Shown: positions 24,811 through 32,478 of the stretch, one piece after another
How the letters are laid out: every line of letters starts with the position of its first letter
Position numbering within the stretch: position 1 is the stretch's first letter
Assembly (NCBI GenBank): GCA_024229115.1
Contig: JAAEST010000122.1
Location: forward strand, 186,001 to 250,000
Source: Oligoflexia bacterium
GTDB lineage: Bacteria > Bdellovibrionota > Bacteriovoracia > Bacteriovoracales > Bacteriovoracaceae
Reading direction: 5' to 3'
DNA length: 64,000 nt
The notes under the pieces: generated by a model
Told to the model about the DNA's origin: nothing
Seen by the model: the letters and a program-made list of their open reading frames with translations, nothing else
Database searches by the model: none
Program-made: the position numbers and the translations under genes

Positions 24811-25473
24811 ATGAGTGCAAAAAATAAATTATGGATACTTGAAGATGATAAAGGATGTCAGTTTGTTTATGAACAAATCCTAAATCATGACTTTGATATC
24901 AAATACTTCGATAATATATCTAGCTTTAAAACTTCTATTTCTGCTAAAAAAGACCTTCCGGCCATGGTTATCGCAGACCTCATGCTGACTGATGGAAATT
25001 TTTTAAATTACTTAACTCAAGAAGTTCACGAAGAGCTTGGTAACGAAATACCTTTTATTGTGGTTTCTTCAAGTGATGATATTGAAACTCTTCGTCAATG
25101 TTTCAAAGAAGGGGCCAATGACTATATAACAAAGCCATTTAAAAAGAATGAGCTGTTGGTCAAAGTTGAAACGATTTTAAGGGGGAATAAGTCCCTTACA
25201 AAGAGTTTAAAGCCAAAGGTGACAATAGATGGAAAAGTTATTGAGAACCTCACACAGAAGCAAATAAAGCTGGTAGAGCTCTTTCTTGATAATGATGAAA
25301 GAGTTGCTGATCGAGAAACCATTATTGATAATGTTTGGGGCAAAACGATTGTCCATCCAAAGACATTAGATGTTCATCTCTATAATTTACGTCGAAAGCT
25401 TCATCCTTATGGATTTATGATTAAGTCTGTAGGGGGAGGGAAGTGGACACTTCTTTCTGATCGCCTGGATTAG
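24811..25473 (+). CDS. OmpR/PhoB-type response regulator with winged helix
   Basis: 220 residues. Receiver with acidic pocket E11-D12-D13, phosphoacceptor D56 (MVIADLMLTDG) and K108 (YITKPFKK); C-terminal winged-helix DNA-binding domain (about 130-218; ERVADRETIIDNVWG, KTLDVHLYNLRRKL). Start codon abuts the stop of the ChpT-like gene, so the pair is co-translated. Normal partner kinase is absent; phosphate may come through the ChpT-like protein. Its last four bases overlap the convergent lipoprotein gene. Confidence 0.92.
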   Translation: MSAKNKLWILEDDKGCQFVYEQILNHDFDIKYFDNISSFKTSISAKKDLPAMVIADLMLTDGNFLNYLTQEVHEELGNEIPFIVVSSSDDIETLRQCFKEGANDYITKPFKKNELLVKVETILRGNKSLTKSLKPKVTIDGKVIENLTQKQIKLVELFLDNDERVADRETIIDNVWGKTIVHPKTLDVHLYNLRRKLHPYGFMIKSVGGGKWTLLSDRLD

Positions 25474-26324
25474 ATACCAGAGGCAATATTTTGTATTAAT
25501 TCACGACAGTTCATTTTACCGGATCTCATTTTCATTATTCTTTGAAGGACATAAGTTGGTAAAACATCATCGAGCTTATATCTAATATCTAGTTCTTTGA
25601 TTAACTCTTGAGACTTATTATAAGTATACATTTGATCGTCAGGGACATTGATGTATTGCTGAAGCTGTCTTCTTAGTCTCTCCATTTCTGGAATACCTTT
25701 CAATCCTTTTTTGCCAGCTGCCCTAATATCAATTTTTAGTTGTTCAACTAATTCTTGATTAGCTGGATCAGCGGCCATACTTCTAAATTTAACGATATAT
25801 CCTGTTTGCTTATTATTAGAAAAAGGTCCGATATCTAGTTCGCCCCATTTGACTTCATACTGTCCATAAGGGTCTTCATAGAAGATTTTAATATCTCTAT
25901 AACTATCAATTTTGATATCTGTTCGATCAGGTTTTCCTAAATTCCATTTCCATTTTAAAAACTTTAACTTAAAGCCTTTTTGCTTTCTCATACTTAAAAG
26001 AAGGCTATATGAATCGACAACTTTTTTAACTGATGCTTGATCTGTTTCTGTTAACGTAACTAAATCATCTAATACTTCATCTCGATTAGTGTATTTTGTT
26101 AACTCAAATAAATTCCAGCCAGATATTTGTTCAAGGATTTTACTAGTCTCTCTTTCTATTTCAATTTCGGTTGCTCCAGGACCTAGGTCTAAAAGCTCAT
26201 AAGGATTGACTGCATTTTGTATTCGGCTTTTAAGACGATCTAACTCATTAGCAGGCAATCGTTTAGGAGTTTTATAACTCGTGCAAGAGAAGGCGAATAT
26301 GAGGCTTAGAATAACGATTCTCAT
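25470..26324 (-). CDS. Putative lipoprotein, unknown
   Basis: 284 residues. The signal MRIVILSLIFAFSC has a lipobox Cys at 14. Residues about 40-70 (NPYELLDLGPGATEIEIERET) faintly resemble the start of a J domain, but no HPD follows, so I do not call it one. The remainder mixes charged helices and an aromatic strand-rich part. Probably attached to the inner or outer membrane. No family recognised. Confidence 0.6.
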   Translation of the reverse strand: MRIVILSLIFAFSCTSYKTPKRLPANELDRLKSRIQNAVNPYELLDLGPGATEIEIERETSKILEQISGWNLFELTKYTNRDEVLDDLVTLTETDQASVKKVVDSYSLLLSMRKQKGFKLKFLKWKWNLGKPDRTDIKIDSYRDIKIFYEDPYGQYEVKWGELDIGPFSNNKQTGYIVKFRSMAADPANQELVEQLKIDIRAAGKKGLKGIPEMERLRRQLQQYINVPDDQMYTYNKSQELIKELDIRYKLDDVLPTYVLQRIMKMRSGKMNCRELIQNIASGI

Positions 26325-26372
26325 ACATGACTTATCGGTTTTTCTTGGATTATATTGAGTGGTCTAAATAAG

Positions 26373-26398
26373 AAAAAAGGCCTCCTAAGAGGCCTTTT
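26373..26398 (-). terminator. Bidirectional intrinsic terminator after the DUF4360 gene
   Basis: AAAAGGCCTC pairs with GAGGCCTTTT around CTAA. Read on the minus strand it is followed by a T-run and closes the transcript of the gene at 26498-27145; the plus-strand side also has four T's. The rest of 26325-26497 shows nothing else. Confidence 0.85.
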
Positions 26399-26497
26399 AT
26401 GGGATTGCGTTTGGGATTTGCGTGAAACGGGTGTTTTATTTTCTTTCTCTCTCCTTGTTTTCTCTCAATTTAAGATTCGTTTTTTATTTAAATTAGA

Positions 26498-27145
26498 TTA
26501 AAAGTACCATGGGTCGAAGTCATCAGTTGGTTGCTCATTACCACATCTCTTCCACTGAAGTTTGTAGAGGATACCGGCATTGAAGTCAGCTGTATCTACA
26601 GTAGATAGGGCATCTTCACCACGTCTGTTTGTTCTCGTCATCATAGAAGTGTTAACTCTTAGGTTTACGTCTTTTCCACAAGGCGACCAAACTGAAGCGT
26701 GAACTCCGATTTTATTAGAAACGATGTATTCATCATCAAGAGGTCCTCTAAAGTTCTTCATAACTCTTGGTCCTCTTTTACCAGCGAAGAAATATTCAGC
26801 CGAGAAACGTGACATGGCTCCTCTAGGTAGTGAGTTAAACCCACGATAATCAACATCGATGATACTGATACTAAATCCTTGAGGTACGTGAACTGGAATA
26901 GCTAGGTTACAGTTCTTACGTGCTAATCGTTTACCAGCAAACTGACCTGCTTCAACCATATACTCATCAAAGATGATACTGAGTGCTTTTGAATCGGGAC
27001 TTAATGTAATTGATGCCGATCCAGCTGGACAACCAGATCCACCATAACCAGGTTCACCTAGTTTAATGTCTCCAGCATTAGCCGTTGCACTGAGTGCAGT
27101 TGCGATTGTTAGTGTTGCTAATAGTTTCTTTGCGAATGTCTTCAT
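26498..27145 (-). CDS. Secreted DUF4360-family protein
   Basis: 215 residues with a classic Sec signal ending SATANA. The mature part shows GSGCPAGSASITLSPDSKALSIIFDEY, KNCNLAIPVHVPQG, DYRGFNSLPRGA, CGKDVNLRVNTSM and WKRC, the order of conserved Cys-containing strands that defines DUF4360. Four conserved cysteines are expected to form disulfides. Function of the family is unknown. Ribosome site GGAGGAGAGAG. Divergent from a second DUF4360 gene across 295 bases that hold two identical palindromes. Confidence 0.8.
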   Translation of the reverse strand: MKTFAKKLLATLTIATALSATANAGDIKLGEPGYGGSGCPAGSASITLSPDSKALSIIFDEYMVEAGQFAGKRLARKNCNLAIPVHVPQGFSISIIDVDYRGFNSLPRGAMSRFSAEYFFAGKRGPRVMKNFRGPLDDEYIVSNKIGVHASVWSPCGKDVNLRVNTSMMTRTNRRGEDALSTVDTADFNAGILYKLQWKRCGNEQPTDDFDPWYF

Positions 27146-27271
27146 ACTCTCTCTCCTCCGAAGATGTTACTACAAAAGACTTTATCCAAAAGTCCGTTTG
27201 GTTTCGTGAAAGCAGATTATGGGTTGAAAAATTAATTGCAAATATTTTTTCAAGTTTTTTATTCAAAAGCG

Positions 27272-27283
27272 CACCACGTGGTG
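27272..27283. promoter_or_regulatory. Palindromic candidate operator, copy 1 (CACCACGTGGTG)
   Basis: A perfect 12-base palindrome in the divergent interval of the two DUF4360 genes. A second copy of the 10-base core ACCACGTGGT lies 50 bases further on, close to five helical turns. Flanks of both copies begin with GC and are otherwise AT-rich, so the GC-rich palindromes stand out. Confidence 0.5.
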
Positions 27284-27321
27284 TGGCCGATACAAAAAAA
27301 ATAGAAAAACCCCATGATTTG

Positions 27322-27333
27322 CACCACGTGGTT
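27322..27333. promoter_or_regulatory. Palindromic candidate operator, copy 2 (CACCACGTGGTT)
   Basis: Matches copy 1 in 11 of 12 positions and keeps the perfect ACCACGTGGT core. It lies about 108 bases before the plus-strand DUF4360 start, while copy 1 lies about 127 bases before the minus-strand start, so a bound dimer or looped pair could control both genes. Confidence 0.5.
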
Positions 27334-27440
27334 TAGTTTCGCTTTTTTGCCCTTTTCTTTTTTAAAAGAGACCTTCATAACTGTTCTTGTCAAAAGGAAA
27401 GAGAGAGCCTTTAGCACTTAGACCTAAATAGGAGAGAGAG

Positions 27441-28325
27441 ATGAATTTCGGAAAATCACTATTATTAGCAGCAACGTTCTTTACACTTCACACTGATGCG
27501 AGTGTCTTCTTTACTAAAGTGACAGCCCGGGGATCCGGTTGCCCACAAGGAAGCACAGACATTGTAAAGACGCCTGATGCTAGTGCAGTTTCAGTATTGT
27601 TTTCGGATATGGTTGCTGAACTGCCACAGTTTGATGGTGATAATGAGAATGACATGGAGGGGCCAGAGAATAGATTTGCTGGTTCTCGCCATGATTCTTC
27701 ATTAGTACACAAAGTGTGTAATATCGAAATTGAAGCTGATGTTTCTGAAGGGCAATTCATTGAGAGTGTCTCCCTTGATGCAGATTTCAGGGGAGCCACT
27801 TATAAAGACTATGGAACAAAAGCACTTTTTTCTAGCTATCTTGTAGAAGTTTTAGGGGAAACAGAGTTTAGCCATCGTACTAAAAATTTAATCGGAAGAA
27901 AGGTTTGGAGAGAAGGAACAGTTGAAGAAGATTGGACCATCTCTGAATCAAAAGAAGTTCCAGTGAAATCAAAATGTAAGGCTCAGGCCCGTCATAAGGT
28001 AAAGTTTAAGTTGCAGAATATCGTTAAAGGAATGATTTCTGTTCCTTACAGAAATACAGATACATCACTATTTATGTCTTTAGACTCAGCCGATTTAGCG
28101 GGGATGCTTAAGTTAAAAGTAAACCTGGCTCAGTGTAGAGGGAATAGTGGTAGTAGCAATGGTAATGGTTATGGTCACTATAATCCACGTCCAAGAAAGC
28201 CTGTTGTAAGAGACAGGCGCGACCTAGGATTAGGGAAAAGGCCCGTGAGATGCCCTAGATTTACAGCATTCAACCACCGTACCGGTAGGTGTGAATATAA
28301 GAGAGAGAGACCTTATCGTAGGTAA
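27441..28325 (+). CDS. Secreted DUF4360-family protein with basic Cys-containing tail
   Basis: 294 residues, signal peptide ending HTDA. The DUF4360 core is recognised by RGSGCPQGSTDIV, VSVLFSDMV, HKVCNIEIEADVSEGQ and DADFRGATY, with CKAQARHKVKF and AQCRG later. A 60-residue insertion-rich acidic loop follows the first strand (DNENDMEGPENR). After residue 235 a Gly/Asn linker leads to an Arg-rich tail with two cysteines (VRCPRFTAFNHRTGRCEY), absent from the divergent paralogue. Preceded by AGGAGAGAGAG; closed by the terminator at 28332. Confidence 0.75.
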   Translation: MNFGKSLLLAATFFTLHTDASVFFTKVTARGSGCPQGSTDIVKTPDASAVSVLFSDMVAELPQFDGDNENDMEGPENRFAGSRHDSSLVHKVCNIEIEADVSEGQFIESVSLDADFRGATYKDYGTKALFSSYLVEVLGETEFSHRTKNLIGRKVWREGTVEEDWTISESKEVPVKSKCKAQARHKVKFKLQNIVKGMISVPYRNTDTSLFMSLDSADLAGMLKLKVNLAQCRGNSGSSNGNGYGHYNPRPRKPVVRDRRDLGLGKRPVRCPRFTAFNHRTGRCEYKRERPYRR

Positions 28326-28331
28326 GATGGT

Positions 28332-28358
28332 GGGGGCGTTTTGCCCCCGCTGTTTTTT
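28332..28358 (+). terminator. Intrinsic terminator after the DUF4360 gene
   Basis: GGGGGC (28332-28337) pairs with GCCCCC (28343-28348) around GTTTT, followed after GCTG by six T's. Confidence 0.85.
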
Positions 28359-28509
28359 AAGTCACTAAAATTCGACCATTTAGAAATGCTAGAAACTGTA
28401 AAATAATAACATTTGGCCAAAAAGGTATATAGAAATGACAAAGGCCCTTTGCCTTTCATATTCATCAGGTAATTTAAGCTTATTGGGAACCTATAGGAGA
28501 GGACGTTCT

Positions 28510-29283
28510 ATGACCCTAACTGAGCAATTACAAACTGTAGTTGAAGACTACTTTACACGATATCCACACATGAGTGTGAATTCGTTGGCCCTTAAAAGTG
28601 GTGTTGGTGCCACAACTTTAAGAAGATTACTGAGTGGTTCTATTAAGGGAGTTCCAGCTCCACATACAATTTTAAATATCGCTAGTGCTGTTTCAAATGA
28701 AAAAAGACTTTCTGTTCTTATCAATATGTTTGAAGGTGAGTTAGGGGAAGTTCTTGAGGAATCATTTGGTCCTTATATCGAAAATAAAATCAATCATACA
28801 TATAGTCCTGATCTTAATGAAGAATTAAAAGATGAGATTAAGTACTTTATCTACAAAATGTCGGCCAATAGAGCAGGTGTTACTTGGGCTTGGGTTGCTG
28901 ATACTTTTGGAAAAATTGGTTTAGATAAATTAAAGAAAATGAATGAAGCAGGTCTTTTAAAAGGAGACCAGAAAGAGGGTCTTTACCATGCAAAGGAAAA
29001 GAACTTCTCTTTAAATGTTAAAACGGCTTCGAAACATTTAGCTAGGCTTACAAGCTTCTATAAGCCTGAGCAAGTTGGAGTAGGAAAGAACCTTTTCTAT
29101 TCACTTTCAGAATCTCTTAACGAAGAAGGAATTCAGAAAGTAAAAGAAATTGAAAAAGAAGCAATCCAAAAAATATATCAAGTAATGATCAATGAGAAGT
29201 ATGAGGGAGAGACTCCATACTTTAGTTTAGTATTATCAGACACAATGACAATTGAGACTGAGGAAGAGGGAGTCTTACAATGA
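28510..29283 (+). CDS. HTH-type DNA-binding protein, distant relative of TIGR02147-like regulators
   Basis: 257 residues from ATG 28510, chosen for the AGGAGAGG ribosome site seven bases upstream; an ATG at 28435 would add 25 residues without SD. Residues about 5-60 form an XRE-like helix-turn-helix (VNSLALKSGVGATTLRRLLSGS). The C-terminal 170 residues hold a second winged-helix-like part (KLKKMNEAGLL) and a strand-ended tail. The domain order resembles TIGR02147 proteins common in Bdellovibrio-type bacteria, but this is a weak match by eye. Its stop overlaps the start of a small secreted protein gene. Confidence 0.6.
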   Translation: MTLTEQLQTVVEDYFTRYPHMSVNSLALKSGVGATTLRRLLSGSIKGVPAPHTILNIASAVSNEKRLSVLINMFEGELGEVLEESFGPYIENKINHTYSPDLNEELKDEIKYFIYKMSANRAGVTWAWVADTFGKIGLDKLKKMNEAGLLKGDQKEGLYHAKEKNFSLNVKTASKHLARLTSFYKPEQVGVGKNLFYSLSESLNEEGIQKVKEIEKEAIQKIYQVMINEKYEGETPYFSLVLSDTMTIETEEEGVLQ

Positions 29284-29642
29284 AATCATTAATTATCGTA
29301 ATTTTTAGTATTCTACTTATGACTAATATTAGTGCTGGTGAATTTACTGGTGCAGGTAAACAAATAAACGAAGTTTTAAAAGCTCACAATATGTCAGCGA
29401 AGCAACTTAAGGCCCAGGGAATGAAGATTGTTCGGGGAGAAGTTACTGGTGCTGGTCTTACCGTAAATCTACAAGATGTTTTTGCGATCGTAACTAAGAC
29501 AGATTTAATAAAAATGTCAGAAGTCGATCATATCGAATTTGTTCACCCTAGCGAGGCCAAGGCGATGAAAGATGTTAAGCGTCTTGATTCAGCAACGAAG
29601 AAGGTAAATAAGAAGGATATTCTGGCAGTAATTGTCGACTAG
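29280..29642 (+). CDS. Small secreted protein coupled to HTH gene
   Basis: 120 residues with signal peptide (ends NISAG). Two similar motifs, GEFTGAG near residue 20 and GEVTGAG near residue 57, suggest a short internal duplication. The mature part is Lys-rich and Cys-free. The ATG overlaps the stop of the HTH gene (ATGA), so the regulator and this secreted product are made together. No family recognised; a target or sensor role for the pair is only a guess. Confidence 0.65.
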   Translation: MKSLIIVIFSILLMTNISAGEFTGAGKQINEVLKAHNMSAKQLKAQGMKIVRGEVTGAGLTVNLQDVFAIVTKTDLIKMSEVDHIEFVHPSEAKAMKDVKRLDSATKKVNKKDILAVIVD

Positions 29643-29661
29643 GCAAATCTTAAGAGGGTCG

Positions 29662-29692
29662 TTAAAATACTTTTATCAGGAGTATTTTAATG
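29662..29692 (+). promoter_or_regulatory. Hairpin enclosing the ribosome site and start codon of the DUF952 gene
   Basis: TTAAAATAC (29662-29670) pairs perfectly with GTATTTTAA (29682-29690), whose last A is the first base of the ATG. The CAGGAG ribosome site lies in the loop and edge of the stem. One G-C pair only, so the stem would melt easily; translation could respond to temperature or a binding protein. Confidence 0.5.
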
Positions 29693-30049
29693 GCCTATAT
29701 CTACCACATTCTTGATCGTAGTGATTGGGAAAACGCAAAGAAAAATAATACATACCATCCAGTAAGTTTAGAGAATGAAGGTTTTATCCATTGTTCTAGA
29801 ACTGATCAACTTCAGAAAGTGGCCAATAGCTTTTATCATGGTCAAAAAAATCTTATTATCATTCGTATTGAAGAAGAAAAGGTTGGCCCCAAGGTTGTTC
29901 ATGAACCTCCGCTAGAAGCTCCTATGTCTGGCGTTCTCTTTCCACATATTTATGGTGATCTCAATATTGATTCCGTTGATAAGGAAATTGAATTTCCTTG
30001 TAATGACGATGGAAAGTTTGATCTTCCTAAAGAACTCCTAGGTGAATAA
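29690..30049 (+). CDS. DUF952-family protein
   Basis: 119 residues. IYHILDRSDWENAKKN, SLENEGFIHCSRTDQLQKVAN and KVVHEPPLEAPMSGVLFPHIYGDLN are the family's three conserved blocks. Biochemical role of DUF952 is unknown; it is a small cytosolic alpha/beta domain with conserved His and Glu residues that could be catalytic. Followed with a one-base overlap (TAATG) by a hotdog-fold gene, making a two-gene operon. Confidence 0.85.
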   Translation: MAYIYHILDRSDWENAKKNNTYHPVSLENEGFIHCSRTDQLQKVANSFYHGQKNLIIIRIEEEKVGPKVVHEPPLEAPMSGVLFPHIYGDLNIDSVDKEIEFPCNDDGKFDLPKELLGE

Positions 30050-30510
30050 TGCTTAAACTGAGTAAATTAAGTTTTAAAGGTCTTGTTCGAGTGATGAATA
30101 TCTATCCGCCATATGTTGGAGCAGGTGTTCGAATTAAAGTCATTGATGAAGAGAAGAAAGACCTACAAGTAGAAATGAATCTTACAAAGTTAAATCGTAA
30201 TTATATGGGAACTCATTTTGGCGGTTCTCTCTATTCAATGATTGATCCTTTTTATTGTTTAATACTTATTCATAAACTTGGGAAAGAATATCTTGTCTGG
30301 GATAAGAGTGCTTCAATTGACTTCAAATCACCAGGTAAAGGAAGAGTGAAGGCCTTCTTTCATATTAGTGAAGAAGAAGTAGAAGAAATCAAAAACAAAG
30401 TAGAGGAGTTGGGTAAGTATGAACCTGACTTTAAGGTCTCTATTGTTGATGAAAACGATAAAATAGTCGCTATTGCTCATAAAAAGCTATGGGTAAAAAA
30501 GAAGTCTTAA
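30049..30510 (+). CDS. DUF4442 hotdog-fold thioesterase-like protein
   Basis: 153 residues. MNLTKLNRNYMGTHFGGSLYSMIDPFY is the typical DUF4442 stretch (PaaI-like hotdog fold, helix carrying the acyl-CoA site), followed by SASIDFKSPGKGRVKAFF. A thioesterase acting on acyl-CoA or acyl-ACP is likely from fold alone; no substrate evidence. Overlaps the DUF952 gene by one base. Confidence 0.8.
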   Translation: MLKLSKLSFKGLVRVMNIYPPYVGAGVRIKVIDEEKKDLQVEMNLTKLNRNYMGTHFGGSLYSMIDPFYCLILIHKLGKEYLVWDKSASIDFKSPGKGRVKAFFHISEEEVEEIKNKVEELGKYEPDFKVSIVDENDKIVAIAHKKLWVKKKS

Positions 30511-30655
30511 AAATGCCTTTAATTTCGGGCGCTTGAAGTGTCGAATTTTTTGCCGATCTCAACCAAAATCCAAGTACTTATTTTATTTAACAGAGGGAAT
30601 ATGTCGAAAAGCCATAAGATATAACTATAGAACGTTAGTTATTTTTGGAGTTAGT

Positions 30656-32068
30656 GTGAAGAAGTTATTTGTTTTATTCATGGTAATAGGCTCATTTTCA
30701 ATTAGAGCAGATAAGTTTGATGATTGTTCTCAAAATAAAGACTGGCTAGATAAGAGGCTAGAGAAAATAAGTGAGACGGCTGATCAAAGAGATGTCTCAG
30801 CTTTAGTTACTCGTCTTCTTAGAGTGGCACGATATAGTTGTCCTGCTGGAGCTGTTCCTCAAATTGAATCGGCAGCTAACGCTCATAAAGTCAGAGGTCT
30901 AAAAAATCATATCAACTTTATGAAAGAAGAAGCTGACTATGTTGCAGATTATAGAATCCCTACATATGAAATCAATGAAGTAGCAAGAGCAAGAAAAGAA
31001 TTATCGGATCTTGGAGAAAGTGATATTCCAACAGGTTTTTCTCGAGCAAAGATAAGTTCCCTAAACACGAAGGGGAGAACAAATTCCAGACGTAAAGCTG
31101 CCTCTTGTACTGCTGTCGATAATAGAAAACCACCTCTCGCTGAATTAGATGCTTCTGGAAAAGTAGTATCTAATAATATGAGAAACCAGGATTCTATTGG
31201 TTGGTGTTATGCCTATGCAGCAGCAGATCTTATTAGTCATAAAACAGGGCAAAGTGTTTCAGCGGTCGATGTTGCCAATGCTTATAATGAAGGTTCTTGG
31301 GATGACTTCTGGGGCTCTGACGAGTCTGATATGGAAGGTGGCTTTACTGCTAGTGCTGCCAATGCCGCTATAAAAAGAGGATTATGTCTTGAGAGTCAAT
31401 TACCAAGTCAGGACTATCTCTTTTCCGAGGCATCTCAAAATCTAATGTCTGAGCTAAAAGCAATTGAAGGTCTTTACGATACTTACTATGAGAGAACGAC
31501 AAGACCAGGTCGCATTTATGGCCGTAATCGCTTAACAGGATCAGCTTTCGATACTGCTCATAATACTTTTAAAACACAGCTTTGTAATGGAACAATTCCA
31601 AGTGACTGGGAAGAGATTTTTGCCAACCTTAATGTGAATGAATTTATGACAGTGATGAGGGGAGCAAGTTCTGCTAATGACTTTATTGATAAACTGATTG
31701 CTGAAAGTTGTAAACCAAGGGTAAAGCCGACAATTTCTCTATCATATGAATCAGATGATATGTTCACCAGTACAAACTCTATGATGAATACAATTAACAA
31801 TAAGCTTAACTCTGGAGATGTTCTTGGTCTTTCTTATTGGGCGACAGTATTATCAGATAAACACGATACAAGCTCTGGAGGTCACGCTAGTTTAATTGTG
31901 GCCAGAAAATTTAATGCAACAACAGGTTCATGCGATTATATGGTAAGAAATAGTTGGGGTTCAACATGTTCTAATTATGATGATGCTTATGATTGTGAAG
32001 ACGGAAATATTTGGATACCTGAAGAATACTTAAGAAGAGCGATGAAAGGAGTCACATATGCGCACTAA
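30656..32068 (+). CDS. Secreted papain-family (C1) cysteine protease
   Basis: 470 residues from GTG 30656, which has GGAG five bases upstream and opens directly into a signal peptide (VKKLFVLFMVIGSFSIRA); earlier in-frame starts add a non-signal leader. A long pro-like region (about 20-160) precedes the catalytic domain. Active Cys is C184 in DSIGWCYAYAAADLI, His H410 in SGGHASLIVARKF, Asn N432 in YMVRNSWGSTCS, the full papain triad and order. Between Cys and His there are about 90 residues more than in papain. Likely exported and active on proteins outside the cytoplasm. It overlaps by 11 bases a small Cys-containing secreted protein. Confidence 0.88.
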   Translation: MKKLFVLFMVIGSFSIRADKFDDCSQNKDWLDKRLEKISETADQRDVSALVTRLLRVARYSCPAGAVPQIESAANAHKVRGLKNHINFMKEEADYVADYRIPTYEINEVARARKELSDLGESDIPTGFSRAKISSLNTKGRTNSRRKAASCTAVDNRKPPLAELDASGKVVSNNMRNQDSIGWCYAYAAADLISHKTGQSVSAVDVANAYNEGSWDDFWGSDESDMEGGFTASAANAAIKRGLCLESQLPSQDYLFSEASQNLMSELKAIEGLYDTYYERTTRPGRIYGRNRLTGSAFDTAHNTFKTQLCNGTIPSDWEEIFANLNVNEFMTVMRGASSANDFIDKLIAESCKPRVKPTISLSYESDDMFTSTNSMMNTINNKLNSGDVLGLSYWATVLSDKHDTSSGGHASLIVARKFNATTGSCDYMVRNSWGSTCSNYDDAYDCEDGNIWIPEEYLRRAMKGVTYAH

Positions 32069-32477
32069 TCTATTTATTATATTTTTGGTTTTCTTAAGTA
32101 CCAACATCCTCGCTGAAGAAAAATGCTCGGAAGGAATGATTGAGTATATATATAAAAAGAAGAAAGTGAAAAAGAAGTTAAACTTCTGTTTTGATAAAGA
32201 TAAGCGTGATAAATATATTTATTCGACAAACTGTAAAGGATTAAAGTGTAAGCCTCTTCTTATTCCAGAGAAAAGGCCAGTAAATATTAGTCATTATAAA
32301 TCTTCGATTGGTTCGCCTGGATTCAAGGTTTGTCGTGAGCTAGGCGGGAGTCCACAGATTATTAAATATAAGTTTGATAAGAAGTGGAATCAAAGTAGTC
32401 GTTGTATCTTCAATGATTCCACTTTCGCTTCGAATAATCTCTTACTTAAACTTTGGAAAGGTCTTATTATCCAATAG
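32058..32477 (+). CDS. Small secreted Lys/Cys-containing protein, partner of the C1 protease
   Basis: 139 residues, signal peptide ending NILA. The mature part is strongly basic (KKKKVKKK near the start) and holds six cysteines (EKCSE, NFCFD, TNCKGLKCK, KVCREL, SRCIF). The start lies inside the protease gene, 11 bases before its stop, so translation is coupled. A small secreted partner made with a secreted protease could be an inhibitor, targeting subunit or unrelated; nothing in the sequence decides this. Confidence 0.7.
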   Translation: MRTNLFIIFLVFLSTNILAEEKCSEGMIEYIYKKKKVKKKLNFCFDKDKRDKYIYSTNCKGLKCKPLLIPEKRPVNISHYKSSIGSPGFKVCRELGGSPQIIKYKFDKKWNQSSRCIFNDSTFASNNLLLKLWKGLIIQ

Positions 32478-32478
32478 T

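Noticed and set aside
25470-26324. J-domain lipoprotein
   Set aside because: The NPYELLDLG start is suggestive, but the HPD tripeptide and the following helix are missing.
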